Below are positions 21,868 through 34,476 of a stretch of DNA of 64,000 nucleotides, piece after piece. The translations under genes and the position numbers were made by a program. Source of the stretch: Carposina sasakii (taxonomy: Eukaryota > Arthropoda > Insecta > Lepidoptera > Carposinidae); assembly GCA_014607495.2 (NCBI GenBank), contig CP053155.1, positions 13,206,001 to 13,270,000 of the forward strand. The letters are read 5' to 3'. Each line of letters starts with the position of its first letter. The first letter of the stretch is position 1. Under the pieces are notes generated by a model. That model made no database searches and had not been told where the DNA came from. It was given only the letters and a program-made list of their open reading frames with translations.

Positions 21868-23699
21868 TTTTGTGCTAACGCTACAACAATGTAAGTATAT
21901 TAAGTAAATGTTGTTCTTAAAAGAATTTTACTAGTAAAATGCTTCAGTTCCCTGAAGTTCAGTTCGCTACCTAACCTAAATGGAGGATCTTTAAAAAAAA
22001 AATCGTATATTTTGAGATTGTTATAAGGATTTTCTTAATTCCTGTTTTCCATTATAACATTAGGTGTTACTTCTCTTCCACGGGTAGATAACCAACCAAA
22101 ATAATAATGTCCATAATTTTTACAACTTCTATTACGCCAACATAAACGTACAGAGAACTCCTACAATTTACGCGACGCTCAATAAAAAATAAAGCAAATA
22201 TAAAGGGCCATAAAGCCGGAGCATGTAATAAAATGATTTTATACTACTTGGCATTTTCCCCGGCCGGCCACACCTTCTCAAGTACAATCATCTACACAAC
22301 TCTTAGCGATCTGCGTTTAAATATCCGGGCCACGTCCCGGCATAATAACGTGGGTTTTACCTGGCTCAGCCCGAGTTTAGCGGCCACCTGTAACCGGCCT
22401 CTTCTTAGTCGGTAAAATTTTCATGCCTCTTGAGACTTGGCGGAGTGTTTGTGCATTTTTTAGCGGGAAGAGGGCTCGGGTGTTGCGTTTTTTGTTGAAT
22501 TGTTGCAACTCGCGCTCTTGGAAGTGTGGTTCGGGCGAGTGTTGTCTTAACTTTTTGTTTTAAATTTGAAATTTTTGTCCTGCAAGTTTTGCTTGTGGAA
22601 TTTTTAAATATTGTGTTTTTTCTTCTTTGTAATAAATAATTATTTCAGTTAAATCGTACAAAGTATTATGTCGTGTCATACTAATAATGACAAAGCAAGT
22701 CTATGAAAACGATTTATTATATTTTCTTTACATATTTACAATAAATAATAATATTAATACACACCTATTTACCCATACAATAAACATCATCTCAATTTTT
22801 TTTATTTATGAATAAATATATTTATTTTGGAATTTTATCTATTACAGGCTCCTCGTATATCTCAATGACAAGTATATCTCTATCAAAGTCGACTTATTTC
22901 ATCTTTACAGGTGCTCACAGGTGGTCCTTAAACATTACGAGCGGGACCCGAGACCCGGATAATAAACCCGTTAGCAAGACCTCTGGGCCTCGATTCTCGC
23001 GTCCCTCGATATATTTCTAAACTTATGTATTCAAACATAGTAAAGCTGTGACTACTGCATATTTTTCTTCGAATTTTACAAAATTCTCTATACAGACTTG
23101 TCTATGATTGTGATACGTGAGACCAATCAGTTTCGAGGATTTTGTTCAATTTTAAGGAAAAAGGGAATCTCGAGGGCAGTAGAAATAAGTAGAAATAATG
23201 TAGAGTCCTTTATTACCTAATACACACTACGCAAATCAGCCTAACCATAAATCTGTCTTTTTATTTATAGATAATGTATGTAATTCTGGTGAAATATGTC
23301 AAGTTAGGAGTTACGTCAAGAATAAGCACCCTGGTTGAGGATGGCCGGGTAGATATGCCTCATGATGGCCTTTTCGACGCGACTGTACCTGGTTAATTCA
23401 TGAAATAAGTTTGATGAGTGTTCATTTGCGAAAGTTATGGTGTTGTAAATTTTGATTTTCAGTTTGTTATAGAATATGTTTTTGGTTTAGATTTAAAATA
23501 GGTATGCACCTGTACATTTATGTAGGTATTCGTTAAATATGAGAAGAAGAGAAGTCCATCTTCATTCAGAACCAATTGCAATTTAATATTCTGAGTTCTG
23601 CTTCGTATACTCGTGTGTAAAACAAATTCTAAGATAAAATTTATACCAAATACCAATAATACCTAAAACTACTTGCATATCAACTTGTAAAGTTACTTT
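21868..23699. other. no gene seen; GC-richer patch inside
   Basis: Unique DNA. The part 22250-22510 is unusually GC-rich and structured (GGCCGGCCACACC, CCGGGCCACGTCCCGGC). At 22909 an acceptor-like CATCTTTACAG precedes a short GC-rich stretch. Neither gives a convincing exon. Confidence 0.35.
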
Positions 23700-23812
23700 G
23701 TTTACCTACCTACATACATACATACATATACGCCTTTATCCCTTACGGTGTAGGCAGAGCACCAAGGGCCGATAGGACCACATGGTGCCACTTCTGACCT
23801 ACCTACCTAGCT
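23700..23812 (+). repeat. family J fragment
   Basis: A TACC/TACA-rich lead followed by CGCCTTTATCCCTTACGG and ACCACATGGTGCCACTTCTG. This is the end of family J, also seen at 36618, 52840 and 55500. Confidence 0.65.
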
Positions 23813-24113
23813 AAAGTCAATTTATAAAGTACCTACCTACATAACAAGACCTATGGTTGGTTATCTAGGTAACTTATAATACTCCTCATTGGTTGGACTA
23901 TATTTCAGGCAAATATTTCAATGTTTTACGTGTGCCGAATTCAGTAACTTGACTCACGGCATGTATATTAATAACTCTGGTATTTTTAATATGTGAGTGC
24001 TTACTTAAACCGTGACTAAGAATCCTGGGTACTTTATTTTAGCATGATTAAAGTAAAACGGTATTTTTGATTGTTTACTATAGCGTAAGTGCAAAATACC
24101 TTGTAGGTAATAT

Positions 24114-24399
24114 GGTATGGTATGGTATGGTAGAACGGGCTTGTTTCCGCAACTCGACGTCTGTGCGCCTATTTTGCGTAAGGGTGGTGTGCTCTCTACT
24201 CGAGCCAGCCTATCATCTCCAGAAATCCTAGCAGCCTTTTCAGGTTGCCCAGAGTCTCGCTAAGCGAGCCTGGAGAGCCGAGATATTTTGCCCGGTATAG
24301 GCCCACTTCTCTGCAGCGCAGCAGCAGATGGGCGGCTGTCTCCTCTTCCTCCATGCAGGCTCTGCACAGGGGGCTGTCTGTAACACCTAATTTCGGAAA
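24114..24399 (-). mobile_element. LINE 3' end (CCHC C-terminus) with 11-bp TSD
   Basis: On the minus strand the ORF reads FPKLGVTDSPLCRACMEEEE..., with a C-x2-C-x8-H-x4-C zinc knuckle, then YLGSPGSLSETLGNLKRLLG and ends FLEMIGWLE-stop. Such a knuckle closes the ORF2 protein of several non-LTR clades (R1, Jockey, I-like); the clade is not decided here. The 3' tail is a TACCA repeat. The TSD GTAGGTAATAT is perfect at 24103-24113 and 24400-24410. The open frame is undamaged, so the insertion is young. Confidence 0.85.
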
Positions 24400-24542
24400 G
24401 TAGGTAATATTGTAATTTTCCACTGAAGTATTACATGAAATCTCATTCGTCTGTGCTATGCATTTATTCATCTTCTGCTACAGTTGTTCAAGATAAATAA
24501 TGGGTATCACAAAGTATCAGAAACACTCGTAATACAACATTA

Positions 24543-24804
24543 ATCACCATCATCATCAGCCTATTGCAGTCCACTGCTGGACGTAGGCCTCCCCCAGGGC
24601 ACGCCACAAGACTGCCATGGGGGTATTTGCCTATGGTCTCCACGCTGGGCAGGCGGGTTGGTAACCGCAGTTTGTATGTTTGGACTATGTTGTCAACACG
24701 GGAGGCGCTGTTGGCCACCTCCCGGAAATCCTTAATCGCCTCGTACGATACCCACGGGCAGACTTGGGGTGGTACGAATTCCACTCTGCCGACACCATGC
24801 GGCA
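24543..24804 (-). mobile_element. full-length SINE-A with 12-bp TSD
   Basis: The TSD AATACAACATTA lies at 24531-24542 and 24805-24816. An open frame runs across the whole minus strand (GVGRVEFVPPQVCPWVSYEA... to ...GGGLRPAVDCNRLMMM, where the Met run is the ATG tail). Confidence 0.9.
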
Positions 24805-24970
24805 AATACAACATTAGAAAAATAATATTTTTAAAAAGCCATTTTAGTCACTCAAAACACTCATAATAAGTAATTTCAACTTATCACAAACAAAAAAAAA
24901 ATAAAGGTTACATTTTTTCAAACGCCACATAACCAATCAGAAGAATAAGGTTAATGCTGTTTTTCTCTGA

Positions 24971-25160
24971 AGGTCTTTCCGAAATTAGTGATTTGCTTTT
25001 GACACGAAACTAGGTAGGTAAAAGGAAACAACTTTCACTATGGGACAAACTCCGCAATAGTGAAAAAAAATCAGCTGTTCCATACAATCTTGAATAATTA
25101 CTGCACTGAAATGTATGGAACAGCTGATTTTTTTTACTATTTCGTGTCAAAAGCAAATCA
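24971..25160. mobile_element. family N inverted-repeat element
   Basis: GATTTGCTTTTGACACGAAA (24990-25009) and its inverse (25140-25159) bracket a second pair, AATCAGCTGTTCCATACA and its inverse. The left flank AAGGTCTTTCCGAAATTAGT belongs to the family, as the copy at 62399-62524 shows. Confidence 0.7.
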
Positions 25161-25780
25161 AAATGAATAAAATAAAATGAAACAAATAAATCAATACAGG
25201 AAGTAGATAAGTCAATGTCCGTTATTTACCATGTTGTACTGTACTTAGTTTTAATTCCAATGACTATGAGGGGTCATAATTTATCGCTGGTTGTTGTTGA
25301 CTGTCCATCAATATACAGTCGTTGTCACGTCTCACATCACGAGAGGGTTCCGTATTGAACGATTATGACCAGCTCAGCCTAAGTGCCCCTGATATCGACT
25401 ATGATAGATATATGGTGGTTATATGCTTAAAGCCATATTCCGCTGTAAAATGGACTCAGGGAAGAGTTTGCATAATCCCAATGCGATAGGATGGCATTTG
25501 CATATTCTAGAAAATAGTTATCTTTATGTTTTGAATAGGATATAAGATTTTTATGGCAAAATTACGTCCAACAAGCAAAAACTTTACGCCTTTACTGGTT
25601 TAGAGTAACAGAAATAACATACTGTACTCGTAAGTACAGAATTTTATTGTGACAGTTAATATGTAAAACTACCTACTTATAGTATAAATTCTGTATAGTG
25701 TAAAGTCAATACTGAAACTCAGAGACACTGAAAGTTGCCTACAAAACAACATCCTTTTTTAGCAATGTATGAATGAACCT

Positions 25781-26083
25781 GCACCGGTATGATGAATTTG
25801 GTGAGAGCGAGATGTCTCACTTTTAAATGTCAAATCCACAGAGCTAAGTAATGACTAGACAAGGCAAGTGTTTCTACTTGGTGTGTAAAAAGGGATTGCA
25901 AACCACTTCAATCAGCCCTAATTCCTTCAGTCCAGGCTCGAGAACGAGTGTCTATTCTAATTCTTAAGTCTATTTTACACATGCAAAGTACACCCACTAA
26001 GTTTATCTAGTAATTAATAGCTCTGTGAATTTGACGTTTAAAAGTGAGACATCTCGCTCTCACCAAATTCATCATACTGGTGC
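25781..26083. mobile_element. family S TIR element
   Basis: Ends GCACCGGTATGATGAATTTG and the inverse, with about 60 bp of near-perfect inverted repeat (GAGAGCGAGATGTCTCACTT). The centre is unique and non-coding. No clear TSD is seen. Confidence 0.75.
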
Positions 26084-26446
26084 TGGCATACTCGTTGTAG
26101 GTAACGACATAAAGACGTAAAAATATTCAATGCTTAAATTCAATACCTCCTGTTATTTTAAAAAGGAGTTTTACCGACTGGTTTGCTGGAAGAAATCTCT
26201 TATATAGATAAGCACACTTTATACATATATTTTCTTTTCGATCAACTTTTCTGTTAACATTTTGTATGTGTAAAGAAAAAATATACAGGAGAAATTTATA
26301 GAGAGAAAAATAGGAATCCTTGTGAATAATTTAATTATTTTCAAAGTATTAATTAAGTTAAAACTTCCCTCCGGAAGTATTAATAACAAACAACACGAAA
26401 ATACCATACTAATTGATTTGCTTCAAGTTTAACATCTCAACGTAAA

Positions 26447-26798
26447 TCTTAATATATATAAATCTCCTGTCACGATGTTTGTCCGCGATGGACTCCTAAA
26501 CTACTTAACCGATTTTTAATTAAATTGGCACACCGTGAGCAGTCTGGTCCAACTTGAGAGATAGGATAGCTTAGATCTTTAATTATAGTCGCAATTTTAT
26601 TTTATTGCAAATTATTTGTCTATAATTAATTGACAGTCACAATTATCTGTTAACTCCAAAAGATTCTAACAGATGTCGATACATTTCGACTGGATTGAGT
26701 AAGTAATCAATAGATGGCACTGCTATGGTAAACCGACAAACGTGTCATATAAGCTACAATTCAATTTCCACGCGGACGAAGTCGCGGGCGTCCACTAG
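26447..26798 (+). mobile_element. Helitron, complete ends
   Basis: Starts TCTTAATATATATAAATCTC and ends GCGGGCGTCCACTAG, between host A and T. The 3' hairpin precedes CTAG. The 5' half differs from the 21636 copy, so it is another subfamily with the same 3' end. Confidence 0.85.
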
Positions 26799-26995
26799 TA
26801 CTATAATAAGATGAACGTCAATTTTAGACAAACAAATCTTCCAAAACGGGTGTCGTGTCTCCCAACTAATTAGAACTGTCTCTCCGTCTGTCTGTCTGCC
26901 TCTGTTAAACTGTATATTCTGAAGGAATTACCAGGAGGAGGTGGATTAACAACGTTCATACTTCACATTATGTTCTTCTACTAGTTTTAATACTT

Positions 26996-27305
26996 TATAG
27001 TAGCTTGTTAGGTCCTCCGGGATTTTCTATACTTTATTTGCATTTATCTGGTCCCCTCTGTTGATCCTGGCTTACAGGAGTTAACAGTGGTGATAATGAT
27101 TGGTGGGCCAACCCTGGTATAGAAGATAGTGTCTTTCGCCGTTGCGCGAGCTACGAGCGGAGAGGATGATTATAGTGGTAAAGTTAACCATAGTGTACTT
27201 AATGGTGATTCAATATAGATTCCCGCACTACTAACCTCCACCACTGCAACTCCTGTAAGCCATGATCAACAGAGGCGACCAGAAAAAAAAAGCCCGAGGA
27301 TTATA
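26996..27305. mobile_element. family O inverted-repeat element
   Basis: CCTCTGTTGATCCTGGCTTA with ACAGGAGTT at 27055-27083 faces its inverse at 27247-27279. The outer parts (GTTAGGTCCTCCGGGATTTT) also pair roughly. One arm recurs at 57140-57240. Confidence 0.6.
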
Positions 27306-28087
27306 AAGCAACTGTCAATAAATCTTTCTTCAAATAAACTCATGTAAAAGTAAAATAGACTTTAATGTTTAGTTGCAATGTTATGATTTTTTTTTACATT
27401 GACGCTCTACATTGATCATCGCATATCCTCGTTGCCTTTCCTTGATGGTAAGATGCTGGACGAACACAAATGCCTCGCCTCAGTTTAGTTTCATTACTAA
27501 GAAATGTCCGAACTTTGGCATAAACTTGGGAAATAATTTGTTACTAAACTTGTAGTTGCAAAATGATTCCAAAGAAGGTGTTGGTTAGATTTTATATCTA
27601 TGTATTTGCCTAAGTAAAACATACATATTTTAAATACACGGTTTTTACTGTGGCAAATATAGTTATTCCAACAAATTGACTTCTACCATGACGGATAAGA
27701 CGACTAATATTGTAGAGCGTGGTACGAGCTACTACGTTTTATTTATACTATGCTACGTCGACGTTACGATAAATGACTTATTTTCAGAGTTTGCCGTTTT
27801 TAGTAGTTCCGTAGTCGAATCAAAAAATCGCAGCCCATATTTCAAATGCTTAATTAGCTAATTATCTATTATCATATGAAGTACGGTATATTTATTACAA
27901 ATTTTCTTGAACTTACAAGTAAATACTTATTGTTTCAAGAGTCACTAATCTGTATAAATAAAAGGTACACATATAAAATAAAGATATAACCTCGGTGTCA
28001 ATGATCACATCCTTACCTATTCACATAAAAATAAAAATATTTACGCAACATACTCGTAAAACACTGTGTTTATTTCTCACCTTTTAT
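27306..28087. other. no gene seen
   Basis: Unique AT-rich DNA. The plus ORF at 27676 has no splice or domain support. Confidence 0.4.
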
Positions 28088-29067
28088 CTAGTATAGTGGA
28101 CGCCCGCGACTCCGTCCGCGTGGACTACAGAAAAAAAAATGTCGAAATTATCCGGGATAAAAACATTTTCCCGGGATAAAAAGTAGCCTATATGTTAAGT
28201 GGGACCTGTCACAATATATTCCTGAAAACTGCACCGAAATCGGTTAAGCCGTTCCTGAGATTAGCGTGCACAAACGCACAGACAGTCCCTTCCCGTGGGA
28301 ATTTCGGGAAATCAATTCTTAGTGCTTCCCCGCAGTCTCCGATTTTAGCTTCACATGTACAGCGGTTTTTGTAAAAAAATTGAATTCCCGTTAGTCCCCT
28401 TCCCGTGGGAATTTCGGGAAATTCGTTCTTAGCGCTCCCTCGCAGTCCCTAATGAACGTACAGGTCTAATTTCGAATTCATATGTATCGCGCTTGTCGTA
28501 AAAAAATGAATTCCCGTTTGTCCCCTTCCCGTGGGAGTTTCGAGAAATCCGTTCCTAGTGCTTCCTCGGGGTCCCAAATAAACAAATATGCCCAACTTAA
28601 GATTCATATGTGTAACCGTTTTCATAAAAAATAATTAATTCCCGTTGGCCCCCTTCCCGTGGGAATTTCGGGAAATTCGTCCTTAGTGCTTACTTGCAGT
28701 CCCTAATGAACATCTATGCCCAATTTCAGCTTAATATGTATAGCGGTTTTCGTAAAAATTATGAATTCCCGTTTGTCCCCTTCCCGTGGGAATTTCGGGA
28801 AATCCGTTTTTAGTCCTCCCTTGCTCTCCCCAATGAACATATATGCCCGATTTCAGCTTCATATGTATAGTGGTTTTCGTAAAAAATATAGAATTCCCGT
28901 TTGTCGCCTTCCCGTGGGAATATCGGGAAATTCTTATAGCCTATGTTCATCCAGGTCCTATAAGGATTCTAACGGTGAAAGAATTTTTAAAATCGGTCCA
29001 GTAGTTTTTGAGCCTATTCATTACAACCAAACAAACAAAGTTTTCCTCTTTATAATATTAGTGTAGA
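28088..29067 (-). mobile_element. long Helitron with internal tandem array
   Basis: On the minus strand it starts TCTACACTAATATTATAAAG after host A, and near the other end carries GACGGAGTCGCGGGCGTCCA followed by CTATACTAG. The terminal CTAG is shifted and lacks the usual following T. Between them are six tandem units (next entry). The flanking parts match other Helitrons in the window, such as ATTATCCGGGATAAAAAC and CACCGAAATCGGTTAAGCCG. Confidence 0.75.
28284..28935 (+). repeat. six tandem units of about 111-129 bp
   Basis: The core CTTCCCGTGGGAATTTCGGG recurs near 28289, 28399, 28524, 28652, 28780 and 28908. Each is followed by CTTAGTGCTTCC-like, CAGCTTCATATGTATAGCGG and GAATTCCCGTTTGTCC blocks. 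The minus-to-plus ORFs seen here come from the repeat period. Confidence 0.85.
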
Positions 29068-29652
29068 TTAAGACGTGAGAGTAATATCAAAATGTGCCAT
29101 GCAAAAACACCCTCTATGCGTACATGATAGGAAACTGTAACTGTCATAAGGAAGGTCCAAGGTAAAGAACAAAGGGTCAGAAGGGCTTGAAATGGCGGAT
29201 CTTCTCGCAAACCTAGCAATTTTCCTCCTAATGTCTTCAGCATATGGTGGTAGTGATGTGCCAGATGGTTTGGAGTCAAGATTAGGATCCCAGGCCGTAA
29301 AGTACGGTCTAACTCCCGTTAGTGTCGCCGATCGAGATGAGAACGACCTTGGAGACTAATTTCGGCTAGGCCAAATTTGTGACACTGTTTTAGATCAATT
29401 TCGACATATTTCGTCCATTATGTTATTTATTGAAACGAGCTTAGTTTGTTATATTAGGACACAGAACAACATCTCATTCTGTTGAGACAACAAATACATT
29501 TTGTAATAGCACCCAGCAGTCAAAGCATTTTCGGGACATATTCTTACATTGGTTAGAAGTACAGTAGTTATAGTGTTTTAAGAAATTTCATTTAAATATA
29601 CAATTCTTACTTATAAAATTAATTATAAAATTCATATTTCCTTTAATTAGTT
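29068..29652. other. no gene seen
   Basis: Unique DNA with no supported feature. Confidence 0.35.
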
Positions 29653-29662
29653 TATTACTCAT

Positions 29663-29705
29663 CATCATCAGCCTATTACAGTCCACTGCTGGACGTACCT
29701 ATTAC
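29663..29705 (-). mobile_element. extremely truncated SINE-A with TSD
   Basis: Only the tail and about 27 bp of the 3' end remain (CAGCCTATTACAGTCCACTG). A 10-bp direct repeat TATTACTCAT lies at 29653-29662 and 29706-29715. It shows that reverse transcription started at the tail and stopped after a few dozen bases. Confidence 0.75.
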
Positions 29706-30224
29706 TATTACTCATACTAAGGAATATTTTATTCTACATTGTATCTGGGTGAATTTCAACAACCTCGATTTTTGACTAATTACGCTGGCGAAATTTTATA
29801 TCCACTTTCTATAACTTTTTTGTATTCGAAGTAATAGCTAAAAATATATAATATTCAGTCATATGGTACACATTTTTAAAAACGTATTATTTCTTGAGAT
29901 ATCTGCATTTAAAAATTTCAATCGCCACCGATATTATTATCAAATCACCGAAATTGTTAATCTCTCCACTGAAATTTATTACAACCAGCGGAATTATAAA
30001 TACAGGAGAACATCATACGAATTACCTATTTATTTATTTTATAAGAATATGAAAACTTTCGATTTTTCGTTAATTAGTTGGTAATAATGTTTATCATCAT
30101 GATTATAGCTTAGAAACTATAATAACAAATTTAAGGAATACGTTAACAGTTAGGGAAATATTTTATTACATACTTTAAAATGCTTCCTAGTGACTTTTTT
30201 CTTAGCATAAAACGTAGTGGCCAT

Positions 30225-30300
30225 GGTATCTCCTATAAGATCTCGCAGTTCTGACTACACCATTTCAGGAACCTAGCCGTATTTATTTATATGTACGTAA
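30225..30300 (+). repeat. family G fragment
   Basis: ATCTCCTATAAGATCTCGCA, then CTGACTACACCATTTCAGGA and ACCTAGCCGT. Diverged. Confidence 0.5.
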
Positions 30301-31194
30301 AAATCTTCGAAAACCAGAAATAAGGATCATTTCTTTTCACATTTGAAAGTGCATCTCGTTAGCTACCTTTATATATAAGGAACACCCCACCCGGAAATTC
30401 ACAGTGTCGGAGATATGACATTTTTTTTTAAATCTCCTTTTAGATGAGTAGAATGGCATATAAGAAATAAATCACATTTTATACCTTGACCTCCCAAAAA
30501 TCTATCAACATGGAATGGTCAAGCAAAATTTGTTAAATGTTTTTGCCAATTAAGCCCCTACTCTTTCAAAATAATATACTGCGTCATGCGTACCCTTTAT
30601 CAAACTAAATTCCTTATTTAATAAGCTACTCAAAAAGGTGTAATTTATTATGAGAAAGCTTACTAGCAGCTGACCAATATAGGTTTAAAAAATTACATTC
30701 CGTGGCGCTACAGCCTATAGCAGTGTTATATTGAGGCAAGTAGAATGTAGAACTCTTTTGTTATCATCAGGCCTACTTGTTCAAGCTACTCGGGTTTATC
30801 GCAAAGTTACTCGGGTTTATAGTAGCAATTTTGGGTGGTTTCCTTGAGTTTGAACCGAAGGCCAAGTCATAATCAATATCACAAAACGTGGGATTGAAGT
30901 AGATAATAATTATGTGCATGAGTACACCTACTAGGCCAGTAGAACATTCAATATATAGATATTTTTTCTGAGAACAGTCAGGACTCAGAAAAATATGACA
31001 TTCTTATTGGTCAGCTATTAATATTGAGAGATGAATCTTAAGTGCCTGGAAGAACTTAGTTCATTTAGGAACGGTTCCCTTCCTATGATCTTATAACGTC
31101 TACTTGTCGATATGTGTACTTATGCTGTCTATCGATTGACCTACAGTGCTCAGACTGCATCAGGAACACCATTAGGTATGCTAATCACCTACCA
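30301..31194. other. no gene seen
   Basis: Unique AT-rich DNA. Confidence 0.35.
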
Positions 31195-31385
31195 AAAAGG
31201 AACTGGACAGTAAAAGTGCCGGCCATGTTAGTCGTTTAGACCCCAAAAGATAGACGAACAGTGCAACTGGCTGGATGCTACAGAGCGGCTGCCTGGGGTA
31301 AGAGTAAGACGAGATGGATGTGGCGGTATGACCTCGATTCGAGTTGAACTGCATCATGAAAAGGCCTTTGGATAGCAGTAAGATT
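31195..31385 (+). mobile_element. possible decayed LINE 3' end
   Basis: Contains GGCCATGTTAGTCGTTTAGA, CAACTGGCTGGATGCTACAG and AGTAAGACGAGATGGATGTG, which recall the GHV..R..P..R / GRPR.RW region of a LINE C-terminus in shifting frames. There is no intact frame, tail or TSD. Confidence 0.3.
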
Positions 31386-33411
31386 CCTATGCTATAATAT
31401 ATATATTATAATGGCAGTTCATCACCTTTGTATTTTTTAAATTTGACTACAAACTTAGGTTACTTGTTAAAAAAGGTTGTCGCGCCATAGGATAGCACTT
31501 TTAAAATTCTTATTAGTCAGCTGTTGGTAAGCTTTTTCATAATTATACCTTTTGAATTTAGTTTAATTAAGTGTGCGAATTACGTGAAATCATTATTTTG
31601 AATGAATAGGAAAGAATCAGGAAAAAAAATTATAAACCTTTTGGTAATTGTACTTTGACAATGCCAAGTTGATGTCTGTTGTTTTGTCTCCAATGATTAT
31701 TTATTTATCTAGTTGAATTACTGAAATATACACGTATTTTAGTTTTTTATGCATTTCCATTTAATAATAAGGTGATTTTAAAAACATTACAAAATGGGGC
31801 ATAACCCTGAAGCCGTAATTTTTTTAATGGGTCTTCCTACCCATGAAGGTAGAAAATGGGCTGTACTTTTACATCTCAATAGAAATAATACCCGTTTTCC
31901 AGTCACCTGTATACAAAAAGACAAAATATCAATTACGGTGACATTATTATATTACGGTGGCCCTCTTTTTGCCACCGGAGCCACTGGAGTTGCGACACCG
32001 TACTTAGAATTAAGTAACAAATTTCAAATTATAACGGACACTATTACTTTAATTGTAATAATTCATTTGCAATTAAGTCGATACATCTAATCTTTAATCA
32101 TCTGTAAAATTTCTTTTTAAACAGCCTTTTAGTTTTTTAAATACACATGACACCGTTATATGATAAATTTGTATTCCTGCGCCACCGCAGGTTATACTTA
32201 CGTTTTTGGCGGGAAAACTGTTCAGTGTATCAAACATCCTTGTACTTGGTATACGATGGCTTGACAGAGCAGTGCGGGGAAAGATAGCTTAGCATCTATC
32301 TCATTCATTATGATGAAATAGTGTAATGTTCAAAATGCGCCAGCGTTATTGACTTTTTCCGCGGGACATTTTTAAAAAGCTGTTACAGGTACTACCGGGT
32401 TAAGTTAAATTACTGCTCATGATGTAAATATGATGTTATTTATTATATTTATTATAGATGTTATTTAATGTATTTTTAAAATATGTATGTATTCTGTTAA
32501 ATTAATTCACCCGAAAATTTAAATAGCCAAATTTATTTTTGCAAATGGAGTGGGGACATAGTACCGCAATTAGATTTAGAGCCTTTAATGATTTTTTTAA
32601 TGCGTAAACAAATAGATTTTGGTCTTAAGTTTTAAACGTTAGTCTAGATCACTGTCTGAACTTAATGAAAAAAAATTAATAAATGTGCATTTTGCACTTT
32701 CCACTACGATTTTCATCCACGCCGCGCTAAAAACGTACCTGGGAAATTCACCCATCTATTTATATATAGTAATTATAAGTGTTACAACACATGGAGAAGA
32801 CCTTTTTCATGGTTCAACAGCATTCTTCAAGATTCCTTTGCCACATAAGCATGCGGAAACAGGCGAAAATTGAAAAAAGCGATATTTTAGCGACACAAAA
32901 AGATGGCTAAATTATCCCGGTATTTTTACTGAAATTGATAGGCAACTCGACACCGCCTGTCAGTAATAGATCCGGACGTTTGGAGAAAATTCAATTTGGA
33001 GGCATTGCCGCGACATGACGGCTGACGTGGGTACAACGTAATATCATATTATGTTACCGTGAAATGTATTTTATTGACGCTCGATTGGATTTACTTTTTG
33101 ATTAGGGATGTTTTTTGGGGAAAAATATTTTGTGATTGTGCGGTTTTCGAATGACGTTCCCTCAAACAGATAAGGAGTTGAAATTGATGTAAAATATTTA
33201 GAAAACAAAATATTCCTTCATTATTGTTTAGGAAAAAACCTAAAACAATTTAGAATAAACCAGAAAACGATTTATTATTCGGAAACTACCTATTACAAGT
33301 ATTACTATGGCAAACTTTAGATATCCTATGTATGTAGATCTAAAATCCAATTGTTCTCTATTGTATGTGCATGTACATACACTGTACATAAACCTGTACA
33401 TTTCTATTATA
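31386..33411. other. no gene seen
   Basis: Unique DNA. The plus ORF 31794-32090 (98 codons) starts at ATG but has no recognisable motif. 32200-32420 has some GC-richer words. Nothing else is supported. Confidence 0.35.
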
Positions 33412-33783
33412 CAGGGTGTTTTTTCGTTGCCACCCTTAACAAAGGGTACGTACTCTATACATCAAACAAAGTAAGTTCATGCCAAAAAAAAATGCTGAGA
33501 AAAAAAGTAAATTAAAAAAAATTACTTGATCAGGTGAAATTTATAGTGTCCAGTGTTTATGTTAGTTTTTTCATAGACAGATATTAATAATTTCTCGTGA
33601 AAAAATATTGCTACATGCGTCAATGTGTATTTATGCAGAAAAACGCAGTCTATTTACTCAACTTTGGACCCTAGCATTTTGGAAACCAGACACTTCCCAG
33701 GTATGCTTCCATGGAGAAAAATGACCGTGATGATGAGGAGATTCTGTAGTTTTCGGGAACGTTGACGACCAAAAATCACCCTG
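33412..33783 (-). mobile_element. MITE-B copy 4
   Basis: Complete, 372 bp, TA on both sides. Starts CAGGGTGTTTTTTCG and ends CAAAAATCACCCTG. Confidence 0.85.
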
Positions 33784-33984
33784 TATATGTATAGGTATGC
33801 ATGTACACTGTACAGTGACGTACAATCACAGCACCCGTTGGCGTAAGAGACTAATGAGCATACAGACAGACAGTCGTAATGAAATCAGCAATCAGTTCGA
33901 TCGGGCTTTATACGGATATAGTCATAGTTTTAATTTTAATGTTTAATTTTAATTTCTAATTATTTATTCTAATTTTGATTATTT

Positions 33985-34086
33985 GGTTATTATTATTTTT
34001 ATTATTCATTATTATTATTAATCTGTATATGTATTAAATGTGATTATGGAATTATTTTTCTGAAATAAATTATTATTATTATTATT
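33985..34086. repeat. ATT-rich microsatellite
   Basis: Interrupted ATT/TTA repeats (TTATTATTATTTTTATTATT) over about 100 bp. Confidence 0.7.
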
Positions 34087-34173
34087 TATAGTATGTTGAG
34101 GTATGTTCGGTGAGATATTGGAATAGGGTTATTGCATCAACACAAATCCTAGCTACTAAATAAATATGAAACT

Positions 34174-34427
34174 TCATCATCAGCCTATTGCAGTCCACTG
34201 CTGGACGTAGGCCTCCCCCAAAGCACGCCACAAGACTGCCATGAGGGTATTTGCCCATAGTCACCACGCTGGGCAGGCGGATTGGTGACCGCAGTTTATA
34301 TTTTGGACTATGTTATCAACAAAGGAGGCGTTGCTGCCCACCTCCCGGAAACCCTTAATCGCCTCGTACGATACCCACGGGCAAACATGGGGTGGTACGA
34401 ATTCTGCTCTGCCGGCACCACGCGGCC
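34174..34427 (-). mobile_element. full-length SINE-A
   Basis: The body aligns end to end (tail CATCATCAG, 5' end at CACGCGGCC). No convincing TSD is visible, so this is an older copy. Confidence 0.85.
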
Positions 34428-34476
34428 AAAAATTACCGAACGAATTTCCATAAAACTTATAACATATTATTCTTTA

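Noticed and set aside
28284..28935. CRISPR-like array
   Set aside because: The repeats are 111-129 bp direct units inside a Helitron; no short identical repeats with unique spacers.
31794..32090. 98-codon plus-strand ORF
   Set aside because: Possible by length but no domain, and the region contains short self-complementary words; left as unsupported.
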